A stretch of DNA of 64,000 nt from Actinoallomurus purpureus (GCF_024055795.1 NZ_JAMXMY010000001.1:744001-808000); one strand, 5' to 3'. Counted from the stretch's first letter, positions 52,698 through 61,845 are shown. Made by a program: numbers and translations. Notes: generated from the letters alone by a model not told the origin.

Positions 52698-52709
52698 AAT
52701 CAGTTGATT
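52698..52709. promoter_or_regulatory. Candidate TetR operator between P450 and MFS genes
   Basis: AATCAGTTGATT: 5-bp arms AATCA/TGATT around GT, inside an AT-rich block (52690-52718) of the 121-bp divergent gap. The position between P450 and MFS promoters fits control by the TetR protein of the P450 operon. Confidence 0.5.
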
Positions 52710-52754
52710 TAAATTTTTCGATTCGTGCACGTCACCGCCCCCGGAGGATCCGCC

Positions 52755-54224
52755 ATGTCCCACGTCCCGACCGCCGCCAGAGCGTCCGGCCCGCCACAAC
52801 CGAATCCCGTCGCCATCGTGTCGGTGCTGGCGCTGGCCGGGATCGTCGTATCGCTCATGCAGACCCTGGTGATCCCGCTGGTGCCCCAGCTGCCCCGGCT
52901 GCTGGGCTCGTCGGCCTCGGACACCACCTGGGCGATCACCGCCACGCTGCTGGCCGCCGCGGTGGCCACCCCGGTGGTGGGGCGGCTCGGCGACATGTAC
53001 GGCAAGCGGCGCATGCTGCTCGCCAGCCTGGTGGTGCTGGTCGCCGGCTCAGTCGTGGCCGGCCTGTCCAGCTCCCTGACGCCCATGGTCGTCGGCCGCG
53101 CCCTGCAGGGCCTGGCGGCCGGTGTGATCCCGCTGGGAATCAGCATCATGCGCGACGAGCTGCCGGCCGAGCGACTCGGCGCGGCGACCGCGCTCATGAG
53201 CGCCTCACTCGGGGTGGGCGGCGCGCTCGGCCTGCCGACCGCGGCGTTCCTGGCCGAGCACGCCGACTGGCACGTGCTGTTCTGGACCTCGGCGGGCATG
53301 GGTGTGCTGGCCACCGTGCTCGTGCTGGCGATCGTGCCGGAATCGACCGTGCGCACGCCAGGACGCTTCGACGTCGTCGGCGGGGCCGGGCTGTCCGCCG
53401 GGCTCGTCTGCCTGCTGCTGGCCATCTCCAAGGGCGCCGACTGGGGCTGGACCAGCGGCCTGACCGGCGGCCTGTTCGCCGTGGCGGTCGTCGTGCTGGT
53501 GGCGTGGGGCTGGTGGGAACTGCGCATCGCGCAGCCGCTGGTGGACCTGCGGGCCACCGCCCGCCGTCAGGTGCTGCTGACGAACATCGCCTCCGCCGTG
53601 TTCGGCATCGCCATGTTCGCGATGTCCCTGGTGCTGCCGCAACTGCTGCAACTGCCCAAGGCGACCGGGTTCGGTCTGGGCCGGACCATGGTGGCGGCGG
53701 GTCTGGTGATGGCGCCGACCGGGCTGGTGATGATGGCCATGGCCCCGGTCTCCGCGCGCATCTCCGCCGGGCGGGGCCCGAAGGTGACGCTGATGCTCGG
53801 CGCGGTCGTGGTCGCCACGGGGTACGCGGTGGGCATCGTCGCGATGTCGGCGATCTGGCAGCTGGTGCTGGTCTCCTGCGTGATCGGCGCCGGTATCGGC
53901 CTGGCCTACGGCGCCATGCCCGCGCTGATCATGGGGGCGGTGCCGGTGTCGGAGACCGCCGCCGCCAACAGCCTGAACACCCTGATGCGCTCGATCGGCA
54001 CCTCGGTCTCCAGCGCGGTCGCGGGCGTGGTGCTGGCCCATATGACCATCACCCTCGGCCCGGCGACCCTGCCCTCGCAGAACGCCTTCCGCGTGGTCCT
54101 GGCGATCTCCGCGGCCGGGGCCGTCATCGCCATGGTGGTCGCGGCCTTCCTGCCCGCCCGGCGCCCGAGCACCACGACGTCGCACGTGGCCGCGGCACCT
54201 GCCGGGACACGCTCGAGCGGCTGA
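52755..54224 (+). CDS. MFS exporter, DHA2 type, 14 TM
   Basis: 489 residues from ATG 52755, preceded by GGAGGATC. Membrane helices begin with VSVLALAGIVVSLMQTLVIP. Motif A is in GRLGDMYGKRRMLLASLVVL, and motif C-like GVGGALGLPTAAFLAEHADW follows. It has 14 predicted helices and no large loops. It exports drugs or a pathway product. It is divergent from the P450-TetR operon, sharing the AATCA/TGATT region. Confidence 0.92.
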   Translation: MSHVPTAARASGPPQPNPVAIVSVLALAGIVVSLMQTLVIPLVPQLPRLLGSSASDTTWAITATLLAAAVATPVVGRLGDMYGKRRMLLASLVVLVAGSVVAGLSSSLTPMVVGRALQGLAAGVIPLGISIMRDELPAERLGAATALMSASLGVGGALGLPTAAFLAEHADWHVLFWTSAGMGVLATVLVLAIVPESTVRTPGRFDVVGGAGLSAGLVCLLLAISKGADWGWTSGLTGGLFAVAVVVLVAWGWWELRIAQPLVDLRATARRQVLLTNIASAVFGIAMFAMSLVLPQLLQLPKATGFGLGRTMVAAGLVMAPTGLVMMAMAPVSARISAGRGPKVTLMLGAVVVATGYAVGIVAMSAIWQLVLVSCVIGAGIGLAYGAMPALIMGAVPVSETAAANSLNTLMRSIGTSVSSAVAGVVLAHMTITLGPATLPSQNAFRVVLAISAAGAVIAMVVAAFLPARRPSTTTSHVAAAPAGTRSSG

Positions 54225-54337
54225 ACCCGCGGGCTCTGTCCCGACGCCCCGGCCTCCGCGAAGGCGTAAGCCCGCCATCCCCGGCTCCGGACGGTCGGCG
54301 GGCAATCTCCATACTCGCTTCCACGTAGAGGCCTGGT

Positions 54338-54354
54338 AGTTCGCCTCGCGAATT
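54338..54354. promoter_or_regulatory. MarR operator copy 1 (autoregulatory)
   Basis: AGTTCGC-CTC-GCGAATT, one mismatch from a perfect 7-bp dyad. It lies 30 bp upstream of the MarR start, in its promoter. The same pattern recurs twice at 54897-54935. Confidence 0.7.
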
Positions 54355-54383
54355 ATATGGGCCCCGGGTGTTACCCTGGCCGG

Positions 54384-54866
54384 GTGGGTAAGAATGATGA
54401 TGGTGGCATCGGGGTGGTGGCCGCACTGGTGCGGTCCACGTTCTTGGTGAATGCCGTGTACGCCGAGTCGGCTCGAGAGCATGGCCTGACCCCGCAGCAG
54501 GGACAGTTGCTGTGCGTGCTGATGGCGCAGCCGTACGGCATGAGTGAATTGGGCGCGATGCTGGGGCTGGCCAAGTCGAGCCTCACCGGCCTGGTCGACC
54601 GCACCGAGCGCAACGGCCTGGTCCGGCGCGAATCAGACCCGCGGGACACGCGTGCGGTGCGGGTCGCGCTCACTCCGCAAGGCGGCGGGCTGGCAGGGGA
54701 GTTCTACGCCGAGACCTGCCGGCGGGTCGAGAGGCTGTCAGCGGGGCTCGACATCGCCGAGCAAGGCGCGCTCGCCGACCTGCTCGGCCGCATCGTGCTG
54801 GACAACGAGGTTCCCGTGGTCTTCATGGAACCGGAGGAAGGTGCCCCCACCGCTCGCAGGCACTGA
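54384..54866 (+). CDS. MarR-family regulator
   Basis: 160 residues from GTG 54384. Winged helix: GLTPQQGQLLCVLMAQPYGM, LGAMLGLAKSSLTGLVDRTE (recognition) and LVRRESDPRDTRAVRVALTP (wing). The start is uncertain, with few ribosome-site hints, so it may be leaderless. It precedes the FSP1-like flavoprotein gene by 97 bp. Three copies of a 17-bp dyad in the two promoters indicate that it controls itself and that operon. Confidence 0.9.
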   Translation: MGKNDDGGIGVVAALVRSTFLVNAVYAESAREHGLTPQQGQLLCVLMAQPYGMSELGAMLGLAKSSLTGLVDRTERNGLVRRESDPRDTRAVRVALTPQGGGLAGEFYAETCRRVERLSAGLDIAEQGALADLLGRIVLDNEVPVVFMEPEEGAPTARRH

Positions 54867-54896
54867 GACCGCGACGTTCCATCCGAGACGGGTTGC

Positions 54897-54935
54897 AGTT
54901 CGTATGACGAACTAATATCGTTCGCTCTACGAACT
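54897..54935. promoter_or_regulatory. MarR operator copies 2 and 3 before the flavoprotein operon
   Basis: Copy 2: AGTTCGT-ATG-ACGAACT (54897-54913), a perfect 7-bp dyad. Copy 3: CGTTCGC-TCT-ACGAACT (54919-54935). Centres are 22 bp apart (two helical turns). Together they form a larger inverted repeat bounded by TTGCAGTTCGTA and TACGAACTGCAA. Confidence 0.8.
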
Positions 54936-54963
54936 GCAACTCTTCTCTGTGGAGCGTGAAATC

Positions 54964-56055
54964 ATGGGTCGTACGGTCGCGGTCATCGGCGGTGGTTATG
55001 GGGGTTCGGCGGTCGCCAAGGCACTGGACTCCGAGGCCGACGTCGTCCTCATCGATCCCCGGGACGCGTTCGTCAACGCGGCGGGGTCGCTGCGCGCGCT
55101 GGTCCAGCCCGACTGGGCGGACAACATCTTCTTCTCCTTCGACACGCTGCTCACGCGGGGCACGGTCATTCGCGACCGCGCGGTCTCGGTGGACCCCGGC
55201 GGCGTCACCCTGGCCTCAGGCCGGCGTGTCGCGGCGGACTATCTGGTCCTGGCCACCGGTTCCGGCTACGCCTATCCGGCCAAGCCCGACGCCGACTCCA
55301 CCGGCGAGGCGCTGAACGACCTCCGCCGGACCCACAAGGAACTGCTCGGTGCCGAGCGGATACTGATCGTCGGCGCCGGGCCCGTCGGCCTGGAACTGGC
55401 CGGGGAGATCAAGGAGGTCTGGCCGCACAAGCACGTGACCATCGTCGACCCGGCCGAGCGGCTTCTGCCCGCCTTCCGGCCGGAGATGCGCCAGGATCTG
55501 CACCGTCAGCTCGACGAACTGGGCGTCCGGCTGCGGCTGGGCACCGGCCTGACAGCACCGCCAACGACCGAGCCCGGTCAGGCCGGGACCTTCACCGTCA
55601 CCACCACCGGCGGTGACGAGGTCACCGCCGACATCTGGTTCCGCGCCCACGGCGTGCACGTCAACAGCGGCTATCTCGCCGACGGCCGGCTCACGACCCG
55701 CACGCCGCAGGGGCAGGTCCCCGTGACCGAGACCCTCAACGTCCACGGGCACGAGCGCGTCTACGCGATCGGCGACATCACCGATGTCGCCGAGGACAAG
55801 AGGGCGGGGTACGCGATGAAGCACGCCGAGGTGGTGGCGCAGAACATCATCGCCCAACTGCACGGCGAACAGCCCACGGCCGTCCACCGGCCCTCGCCCG
55901 ACCCCATGATCCTGCTCCCGCTCGGACCGCGTGGCGGTGTCGGCCAGCTGCCCACACCCGACGGCCCGGCCGTCCTCCCGGCGACGGCGGTCGCCGAGTA
56001 CAAGGGCGCCGACCTGTTCACCGGCCGCTTCGCCGAACTGTTCGGCACCGTCTGA
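54964..56055 (+). CDS. FSP1/NDH-2-like FAD oxidoreductase
   Basis: 363 residues from ATG 54964, 9 bp after GGAG. FAD-binding GxGxxG-type start TVAVIGGGYGGSAVAKALDS, NAD-binding ILIVGAGPVGLELAGEIKEV, and the second FAD motif VYAIGDITDVAEDKRAGYAM. It belongs to the AIF/FSP1 or type II NADH dehydrogenase-like family, which reduces quinones. It starts an operon with the luciferase-like gene 4 bp downstream. Regulated by MarR through two dyads. Confidence 0.9.
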   Translation: MGRTVAVIGGGYGGSAVAKALDSEADVVLIDPRDAFVNAAGSLRALVQPDWADNIFFSFDTLLTRGTVIRDRAVSVDPGGVTLASGRRVAADYLVLATGSGYAYPAKPDADSTGEALNDLRRTHKELLGAERILIVGAGPVGLELAGEIKEVWPHKHVTIVDPAERLLPAFRPEMRQDLHRQLDELGVRLRLGTGLTAPPTTEPGQAGTFTVTTTGGDEVTADIWFRAHGVHVNSGYLADGRLTTRTPQGQVPVTETLNVHGHERVYAIGDITDVAEDKRAGYAMKHAEVVAQNIIAQLHGEQPTAVHRPSPDPMILLPLGPRGGVGQLPTPDGPAVLPATAVAEYKGADLFTGRFAELFGTV

Positions 56056-56058
56056 AGG

Positions 56059-57024
56059 GTGGGAAAAGTGGAGTACACCCACAGAGGAACGGCATCGGCC
56101 GTCCACGACGTCGTCTTCGGTTTCGGGGCGCACAGCGGCGTCGACGAGGTGCCGGAGCTGCTGCGCATGACCCAACAGGCCGACCGTGACGGGCTTGACG
56201 TCTTCTCGCTGTCGGACCATCCCTACATCGGCGGGCGACTGGACGCCTACGCCTCCGTCGGCTTCATCCTCGGACGTACGCAGCACATCTCGGGCTTCGC
56301 CAACGTCACCAACCTGCCGACCCGGCCCGCTCCTATGCTGGCGCGAACGGTCACGTCACTGTCGGCGCTGTCCGGTGGCCGCATTGTGCTCGGCATGGGC
56401 GCGGGCGGACTGTGGGACCGGATCTCCGACATGGGGGTGGCGCGGCTGTCACCGGGCGATGCCGTGGACGCCTTCGAGGAGGCGATCGTACTGATCAAGT
56501 CGCTGTCGGGCGGCGGTCCGCCGGTCACCTACCAGGGCCGCCACTACCAGGTGGAGCAGATAGAGCCGGCTCCTGTGGCCGCGCCTGCCGTGTGGACCGG
56601 ATCGGTCGGCCGGAAATCCCTGGCCGCCACCGGCCGGGTGGCCGACGGCTGGATCCCCGGCCACGCGGCGGACTGGCTCAGCGAGCGGTACCGGGCATCG
56701 CGGCCGGTCATCGACGAAGCGGCGGCGGCCGTCGGTCGCGATCCGCGCGAGATCCGCACGGTCTTCAACTTCCCCGGACACATCACCGACCGGCCGCTGC
56801 CCGCCACGCGCGACCGCGACGGCCGCTGGATCGGCGGCTCCGCCGGCCAGTGGATCGAGGAACTGAGCGGAGCCGTGCTGGAGCACGGCGCATCAGGGTT
56901 CATTGTCTTCTCACCCGAAGGCGGCACGCCGGACCTCGTCTCCCTCGGCCGCTGGGCCAAGGAGATCGTCCCAGCCGTACGCGAAGCGATCGCGACGGAG
57001 ACCGGCCGACCCCATTCCGGCTGA
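56059..57024 (+). CDS. Luciferase-like (LLM) flavin/F420-dependent oxidoreductase
   Basis: 321 residues from GTG 56059 (GTG 56068 also possible). The barrel shows DGLDVFSLSDHPYIGGRLDA, NVTNLPTRPAPMLARTVTSL, RIVLGMGAGGLWDRI and PAVWTGSVGRKSLAATGRVA. These are F420-type bacterial luciferase-family marks; FMN use cannot be excluded. It begins 4 bp after the flavoprotein stop, so the two are co-transcribed. Substrate unknown. A quinone or xenobiotic redox role would fit the MarR control. Confidence 0.9.
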   Translation: MGKVEYTHRGTASAVHDVVFGFGAHSGVDEVPELLRMTQQADRDGLDVFSLSDHPYIGGRLDAYASVGFILGRTQHISGFANVTNLPTRPAPMLARTVTSLSALSGGRIVLGMGAGGLWDRISDMGVARLSPGDAVDAFEEAIVLIKSLSGGGPPVTYQGRHYQVEQIEPAPVAAPAVWTGSVGRKSLAATGRVADGWIPGHAADWLSERYRASRPVIDEAAAAVGRDPREIRTVFNFPGHITDRPLPATRDRDGRWIGGSAGQWIEELSGAVLEHGASGFIVFSPEGGTPDLVSLGRWAKEIVPAVREAIATETGRPHSG

Positions 57025-57110
57025 TCGCCGTCCCCCCGGAGGCGCAGGCCCCTTCGGGGGGACCCGGGGCACCATAAGAGGATTAAATAAGCCTCCGATA
57101 TATTCGGCGT

Positions 57111-57563
57111 GTGGCCGACCATGACGACCTGGACGTGAACGCCTTCACCACGGCGATCGAGAACTTCAACCGCTTCTACATCCGGCTCCCCGCGCTGGAG
57201 AAGCTGTCGTTCACGACGCTGTCGGTACTGGACACCCTCGCGTTCGGCGGAGCGATGCGGCTGACCGACCTGACCCGGACCGAGCAGATCAGCCAGCCCG
57301 GCATCACCCAGCTGGTCACCCGGCTGGAGCGCGACGGCCTGGTCGAGCGCCGCCCCGACCCCAGCGACGGACGCGCAGTCCTCGTCCACATCACCGATGC
57401 CGGCCGGCAGATCGGCCGCTCGCGCCACGACGACCGGACACGCCACCTGGACCCTCTGATCGCCCAGCTGACCCCCGAAGAGCGCCAGGCGATCGCCGGC
57501 GCGCTACCCGCCCTCGCCCGCCTCGCGGAGCTCGGGCGCGCTCAGAACCGTTCTCACCGGTAA
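57111..57563 (+). CDS. MarR-family regulator, second copy
   Basis: 150 residues from GTG 57111. TATATT at 57099-57104 suggests leaderless transcription. Winged helix: LEKLSFTTLSVLDTLAFGGA, LTRTEQISQPGITQLVTRLE and LVERRPDPSDGRAVLVHITD. It is a stand-alone regulator; its target is unclear. No copy of the operator seen at 54.3-54.9 kb was found at its promoter. Confidence 0.9.
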   Translation: MADHDDLDVNAFTTAIENFNRFYIRLPALEKLSFTTLSVLDTLAFGGAMRLTDLTRTEQISQPGITQLVTRLERDGLVERRPDPSDGRAVLVHITDAGRQIGRSRHDDRTRHLDPLIAQLTPEERQAIAGALPALARLAELGRAQNRSHR

Positions 57564-57643
57564 CCGCCGTACGGCTGACGGCTGAGATCGACGACCTGTG
57601 TCCCGCGCTTGATCGACGCCGGCATCCTGCGGATCATCGCCGG

Positions 57644-58096
57644 CTATGCGGCGCAGAACTCATTGCCCTCCGGGTCCCGCATCACCCACCAGTGGCCGGC
57701 CGGTCCCTGGTCGACCTCGTGGACACACGTGGCGCCGAGGGATTCCAGCCGGGCCACCAGCTCGTCGACTCCGCCGGCTCCGGCGTGGACGTCGATGTGC
57801 AGGCGGTTCTTGGCGGACTTGCCCTCGGGTACCTCCTGGAAGAGCAGGCGGCGGCCGCGGCCGATTCCGCTGGTCTCGTCGAACGGATCGTCCGGATGCC
57901 GGATCGCGGCGAATCCGCGGAACATCCGCCGGCCGCGGTACTCGATCACCTTGTCCTCTCCGATGTGGCCGGCGGCCAGCAGGTGATCGATGAGCGCACC
58001 GGGATCCTCGACCTCGTACTCCAGCGCGGCGGCCCAGAAGTCCGCGAGTGCGGGAGCATCGTGGCTGTCGATGACCAGCTTCCAGTGCAAAGGCAT
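57644..58096 (-). CDS. Glyoxalase/VOC-family protein
   Basis: 150 residues from ATG 58096. VOC repeats: WKLVIDSHDAPALADFWAAA, then KNRLHIDVHAGAGGVDELVA and HWWVMRDPEGNEFCAA. The metal-ligand positions of true glyoxalases are only partly kept, so it may be a binding or resistance protein (glyoxalase-like domain 6 type). It is convergent with MarR and divergent from the epoxide hydrolase. Confidence 0.88.
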   Translation of the reverse strand: MPLHWKLVIDSHDAPALADFWAAALEYEVEDPGALIDHLLAAGHIGEDKVIEYRGRRMFRGFAAIRHPDDPFDETSGIGRGRRLLFQEVPEGKSAKNRLHIDVHAGAGGVDELVARLESLGATCVHEVDQGPAGHWWVMRDPEGNEFCAA

Positions 58097-58220
58097 GGGA
58101 GCGGTTATACCCGGCGCGCCTGACAGTCGGACCTCGCGCCAGGGGCGCTGCCCGCCGAGACCGCCGCGACCACCGGGAAACCAGGGTGCCGCGTGCGCGG
58201 CGGTTCTTTAGCATGGCCGG

Positions 58221-59432
58221 GTGACGACGCCCGCCGATGAGAGCATCCGCCCGTACCGCCTCGACATTCCCCAGGCCGACCTGGACGATCTGCACGCGCG
58301 CCTGGACCGCACCCGGTGGCCGGATGAACTGCCCGGGGTCGGCTGGGCCTACGGCGTCCCGCGTGACTACCTGCGAGAGCTCGTGCGGTACTGGCGGCAC
58401 GAGTACGACTGGCGGGCCGCCGAAGCCCGGCTGAACACCTGGCCGCAGTTCACCACCACCATCGACGGAGCGAACCTCCACTTCGCCCACGTCCGCTCCC
58501 CGGAGCCGGACGCGACCCCGCTGATCATCACGCACGGCTGGCCCGGGTCGATCGTGGAGTTCACCGAGGTCGCCGGCCCGTTGTCGGACCCGCGAGCCCA
58601 CGGCGGCGATCCAGCCGACGCGTTCCACCTGGTGATCCCCAGCATCCCCGGGTTCGGCCTGTCCGGGCCGACCCGCCAGACCGGCTGGGAGTTCCAGCGG
58701 ATCGCCGCCGCGTTCGCCGAGCTGATGGAACGCCTCGGCTATCGGCGGTACGGCGCGCAGGGCGGCGACTGGGGCGCGGCCATCTCCCGCGAGCTCGGCC
58801 GGACCCGCCCCGACCAGATCATCGGCGTTCACCTGAACCTGATCCCCGGCTCGGCCGCGGCCGGCGAACCGGACGCGGATGAGCTCGCCGCGCTGTCCCC
58901 TGCCGAACGCGAGCGCGCCCTGGCGTCCTGGCGGCGCAACCGCGAGTGGGAGCGGGAGCGCACCGGCTACGCGGCGATCCAGGCCACGCGCCCGCAGACG
59001 CTCGCCTACGGCCTGACCGACTCCCCGGTCGGTCAGCTGGCCTGGATCGTGGAGAAGTTCAAGGAATGGACGGATTCGCGGGACCGGCCTGAGGACGCCG
59101 TCGACCGTGACCAGCTGCTCACCGACGTGATGCTGTACTGGCTGACCGGGACCGCCGGATCCTCCGCCCGCGTCTACTACGAGCGGGCGCACGCCGACTA
59201 CCAGGACCAGCCGCCGGAGCCGTCGACCGCGCCCACCGCCCTGGCCGTCTTCCCCCGGGAGAACTTCATCCCGCTGCGGCACATCGCCGAGCGGACGAAC
59301 ACCATCGTGCGATGGACGGAGTACGACCGGGGCGGGCACTTCCCCGCGATGGAGGAGCCCGACCTGCTGGTCGCCGACGTCCGGGCGTTCTTCCGGACCC
59401 TGCGTCAGGGGCCCGTTCGCGCCGGACGATGA
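58221..59432 (+). CDS. Epoxide hydrolase (EHN-domain alpha/beta hydrolase)
   Basis: 403 residues from GTG 58221. The N-terminal EHN domain reads PYRLDIPQADLDDLHARLDR and YLRELVRYWRHEYDWRAAEA. The hydrolase core has HGWPGSIVEF (oxyanion HGWP), nucleophile Asp in GAQGGDWGAAISRELG, and His in DRGGHFPAMEEPDLL. This is the microsomal-type actinomycete epoxide hydrolase with normal length. It opens epoxides of xenobiotics or metabolites. Confidence 0.93.
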   Translation: MTTPADESIRPYRLDIPQADLDDLHARLDRTRWPDELPGVGWAYGVPRDYLRELVRYWRHEYDWRAAEARLNTWPQFTTTIDGANLHFAHVRSPEPDATPLIITHGWPGSIVEFTEVAGPLSDPRAHGGDPADAFHLVIPSIPGFGLSGPTRQTGWEFQRIAAAFAELMERLGYRRYGAQGGDWGAAISRELGRTRPDQIIGVHLNLIPGSAAAGEPDADELAALSPAERERALASWRRNREWERERTGYAAIQATRPQTLAYGLTDSPVGQLAWIVEKFKEWTDSRDRPEDAVDRDQLLTDVMLYWLTGTAGSSARVYYERAHADYQDQPPEPSTAPTALAVFPRENFIPLRHIAERTNTIVRWTEYDRGGHFPAMEEPDLLVADVRAFFRTLRQGPVRAGR

Positions 59433-59605
59433 GTGCCCGGGCAGCGCAGTCGCTTGTAGAAGAAGCTGCAGTCGCGCGGCACGCCCGCCGGGTCGGCGGC
59501 GTAGTCGGGGACGATGCCGTAGCGGGTGGCGTCCTGGTCGCGGCGGGCTCCGCTCTCACGGTGGGGCCAAAGGCCGGGGCGAGGCGCTCCTGAATGCCTG
59601 ATCCT

Positions 59606-60151
59606 TCATGAGGCGGGCAGCGAGATCATCGAACTGACTGTGGCGACACGGTGGGCCAGGTCGCCGGCGGGAATGTCGATGAGTTCGTAGCCGAACGCGC
59701 GGTAGCTCTGTTCGTGGATCTTCTCGAATACCAGCGACTCTTGGAAGCTGATCCGACGGGCACTGGTGGGCTCACAGAATCCCAGATTGCGGACGAAGAG
59801 CACCTGACGCTCGTAGATCTCCTCGGCAGTGATCCGCTCGATCTCCGCAGTCAGTGCCCGGGACACCGGCCGCTCCAGGTAGGTGGCGAGCGCGTGTGTG
59901 CAGACCGGCGACCGGTCGAACACCTGCACGGAGCCCGTGGTGGCGGCCTCCGACTGCCGTTGCCTCTGCAGGGCGACGATCTCGTCGATGAAGGACGCCC
60001 GTGTCCACGGTTCGTCCTCGCCCCGAGCCTGCGCTCGTGCGATGACTGCGGTCGCCGCCTCCTCGACGACCCCGTAGCCAAGCTCGGCCAAGCACCGCAG
60101 GATCGATGTCTTGCCCGCGCCCGGAGTACCGGTGAGAACGTACCGCCGCAT
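59606..60151 (-). CDS. P-loop kinase/ATPase (AAA_28 type)
   Basis: 181 residues from ATG 60151; a longer frame lacks conserved sequence. Walker A is in RRYVLTGTPGAGKTSILRCL. Typical following motifs are YGVVEEAATAVIARAQARGE, VQVFDRSPVCTHALATYLER (Walker B-like DRS) and VLFVRNLGFCEPTSARRISF. These small NadR-like proteins are thought to be nucleoside or small-molecule kinases. Stand-alone gene. Distantly similar to the kinase in the AvrD operon. Confidence 0.85.
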   Translation of the reverse strand: MRRYVLTGTPGAGKTSILRCLAELGYGVVEEAATAVIARAQARGEDEPWTRASFIDEIVALQRQRQSEAATTGSVQVFDRSPVCTHALATYLERPVSRALTAEIERITAEEIYERQVLFVRNLGFCEPTSARRISFQESLVFEKIHEQSYRAFGYELIDIPAGDLAHRVATVSSMISLPAS

Positions 60152-60315
60152 GATCGGAGGCCTTTCGTACGTTGGAGACAGGCCCACTGCTTCCCGTCCT
60201 GGGCCGCGGCAGACCGAGACCCCCACGGCGGGGCACATGGGCACCGCCCTCGAGGTGGTCGCCGATCCGGCGGGGACCGGTCGGCCGCGCCGGGCGGTGA
60301 CGTCCCCGCCCGGCC

Positions 60316-60781
60316 TCAGCGGCCCGGCGGGCCGGGGTCGCCGGACGCCACTTCATCGGCGGTGCCGGGTGCCAGGTGCGCCACCAGCACGGCCGCCTCG
60401 CTCCGCAGCCGCTCAGCGCGCTCCGGCCGGCCGGCCCGGTGATAGTCGCGGGCGGCGGCCTCCCGCTCGGCCACCTCGGCGCCCACGATGTCGGCCACCT
60501 GCGCCTCGGTCAGCACCCGGCGTTCGACCTCCGCCACGCCGACCCCCACAGGGATCCACTCGATGGCGAGCGACCCCTCGGCGGACGCCGGCCGGTCCAC
60601 GGCCTCGGCATTGTCTCGCCGCGAGCGTGGAACGCAGCGCGGCGACGGCGGTCCGGTCACCTGTCTTCATCGCGGCCCGGAGCGCCTCGCCGAGCCGCCG
60701 CCTCAGCGGCGCACCCGAGTCGTCCCGAGGTCCGGCGGAGGGAATCGGCACGGCCGTGACCCTACTCGGCACCGGGCACAC
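60316..60781 (-). pseudogene. GatB/YqeY-domain protein, frameshifted
   Basis: The N-terminal part reads PLRRRLGEALRAAMKTGDRT, AVAALRSTLAA; the C-terminal part, in another frame, reads NAEAVDRPASAEGSLAIEWI, VGVAEVERRVLTEAQVADIV and YHRAGRPERAERLRSEAAVL. The junction lies near 60620-60628, where two bases seem lost compared with the usual AAIDNAEAV. GatB/YqeY proteins help tRNA-related or translation functions. It may be a true pseudogene or a sequencing error. Confidence 0.75.
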
Positions 60782-60839
60782 CGGTCGAGCGAAAAACCGG
60801 CTCCCGGCCCCCCTGCGAACCTCACGGACGCGCCGCCCC

Positions 60840-61727
60840 TCAACCGTCCAGCACCGTGAGGTCGAGCCCGCGAAGACGCTCGGGGTCGGCGAGGATGTCG
60901 ATCGCCGCGATCATCCCGTTCGTGACCGTGAACCCCAGAACCGACACCGGCCGTCCGTCCACGAGACTCACGATCCCCGCGGCGCCGTTCACCAGAGCAG
61001 GTCGCGTGGAGAAGGCCGTGGCGAAGCGATTGAACGCGGCGGCCTGCCCGGAGACCGCCCGTGCGCCGCGCACCTCCGTCCACCCGCCCGGGACGGCGCC
61101 ACGGTCGGAGCGCAGCACCACATCGGGGTGGAGCACGGCGACCAGCCCCTCGATGTCGCCGCCGCGCGAGGCCGCGAGGAAGGCGTCGACGACCTCACGC
61201 TGACGCATCAGATCGGGATCGGGAACCGGGGCCGCCCCCTGGACACGGCGGCGGGCACGGCTGGCCAACTGCCGGGCCGCCGCCGGGGAGCGGCCGACGA
61301 TCGGGGCGATCTCCTCGAACGGCACCGCGAACATGTCGTGCAACACGAACGCCAGACGCTCGGCCGGCCCGAGCGACTGCAGCACCACCAGCAGCGCCAA
61401 TCCGACCGAGTCGGCCACCAGCGCCTCGTGCTCGGGGTCGAGCCCGCCGACGCCGCCGACCACCGGATCGGGCAGGCGCGCCTCCAGCGGCTCCTCACGC
61501 CGGGCGGTGCGCGCACGGAGCATGTCCAGGCAGACCCGGCCGACGACGGTGGTCAGCCAGCCGCCGAGGTTCTCCACGTCACCGACGTCGGCGCGGTTCA
61601 GCTTCAACCACGCCTCCTGGACGGCGTCGTCGGCCTCCGCCAGAGAACCGAGCATCCGATAGGCGACCGCCCTCAGATGGTCACGGTGCGCCTCGAACCG
61701 GCCGGCCAGAAATTCGCGTTCGTCCAT
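60840..61727 (-). CDS. SigJ-like ECF sigma factor with SnoaL-type C-terminus
   Basis: 295 residues. Region 2: FEAHRDHLRAVAYRMLGSLA, EADDAVQEAWLKLN. Region 4: GPAERLAFVLHDMFAVPFEE, IGRSPAAARQLASRARRRVQ-like (IVGRSPAAARQLASRARRRV). The extension has a SnoaL-like fold and ends DPERLRGLDLTVL. It lacks WLPEP and DGGG, so it is not ECF41 but a SigJ-type factor, which also works without a classical anti-sigma protein. No CMD gene lies beside it. Confidence 0.9.
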   Translation of the reverse strand: MDEREFLAGRFEAHRDHLRAVAYRMLGSLAEADDAVQEAWLKLNRADVGDVENLGGWLTTVVGRVCLDMLRARTARREEPLEARLPDPVVGGVGGLDPEHEALVADSVGLALLVVLQSLGPAERLAFVLHDMFAVPFEEIAPIVGRSPAAARQLASRARRRVQGAAPVPDPDLMRQREVVDAFLAASRGGDIEGLVAVLHPDVVLRSDRGAVPGGWTEVRGARAVSGQAAAFNRFATAFSTRPALVNGAAGIVSLVDGRPVSVLGFTVTNGMIAAIDILADPERLRGLDLTVLDG

Positions 61728-61845
61728 CCGTTCACATCCCTTTGTCGCATGTCGTCATACCGATGACGGACCGGATCCCGCCGGTGTGACAGACATCGTG
61801 CTGCGGCCCACGCCGGTCGGTGGCGGTGACCGGCCCCGCAGACCG

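Noticed and set aside
59433-59605. Minus-strand frame reading DATRYGIVPDYAADPAGVPR.
   Set aside because: It looks protein-like but has no start and no recognised family; too short to call.
60840-61727. Third sigma factor as another ECF41 member.
   Set aside because: It lacks WLPEP and DGGG, has no CMD neighbour, and fits SigJ-type factors better.
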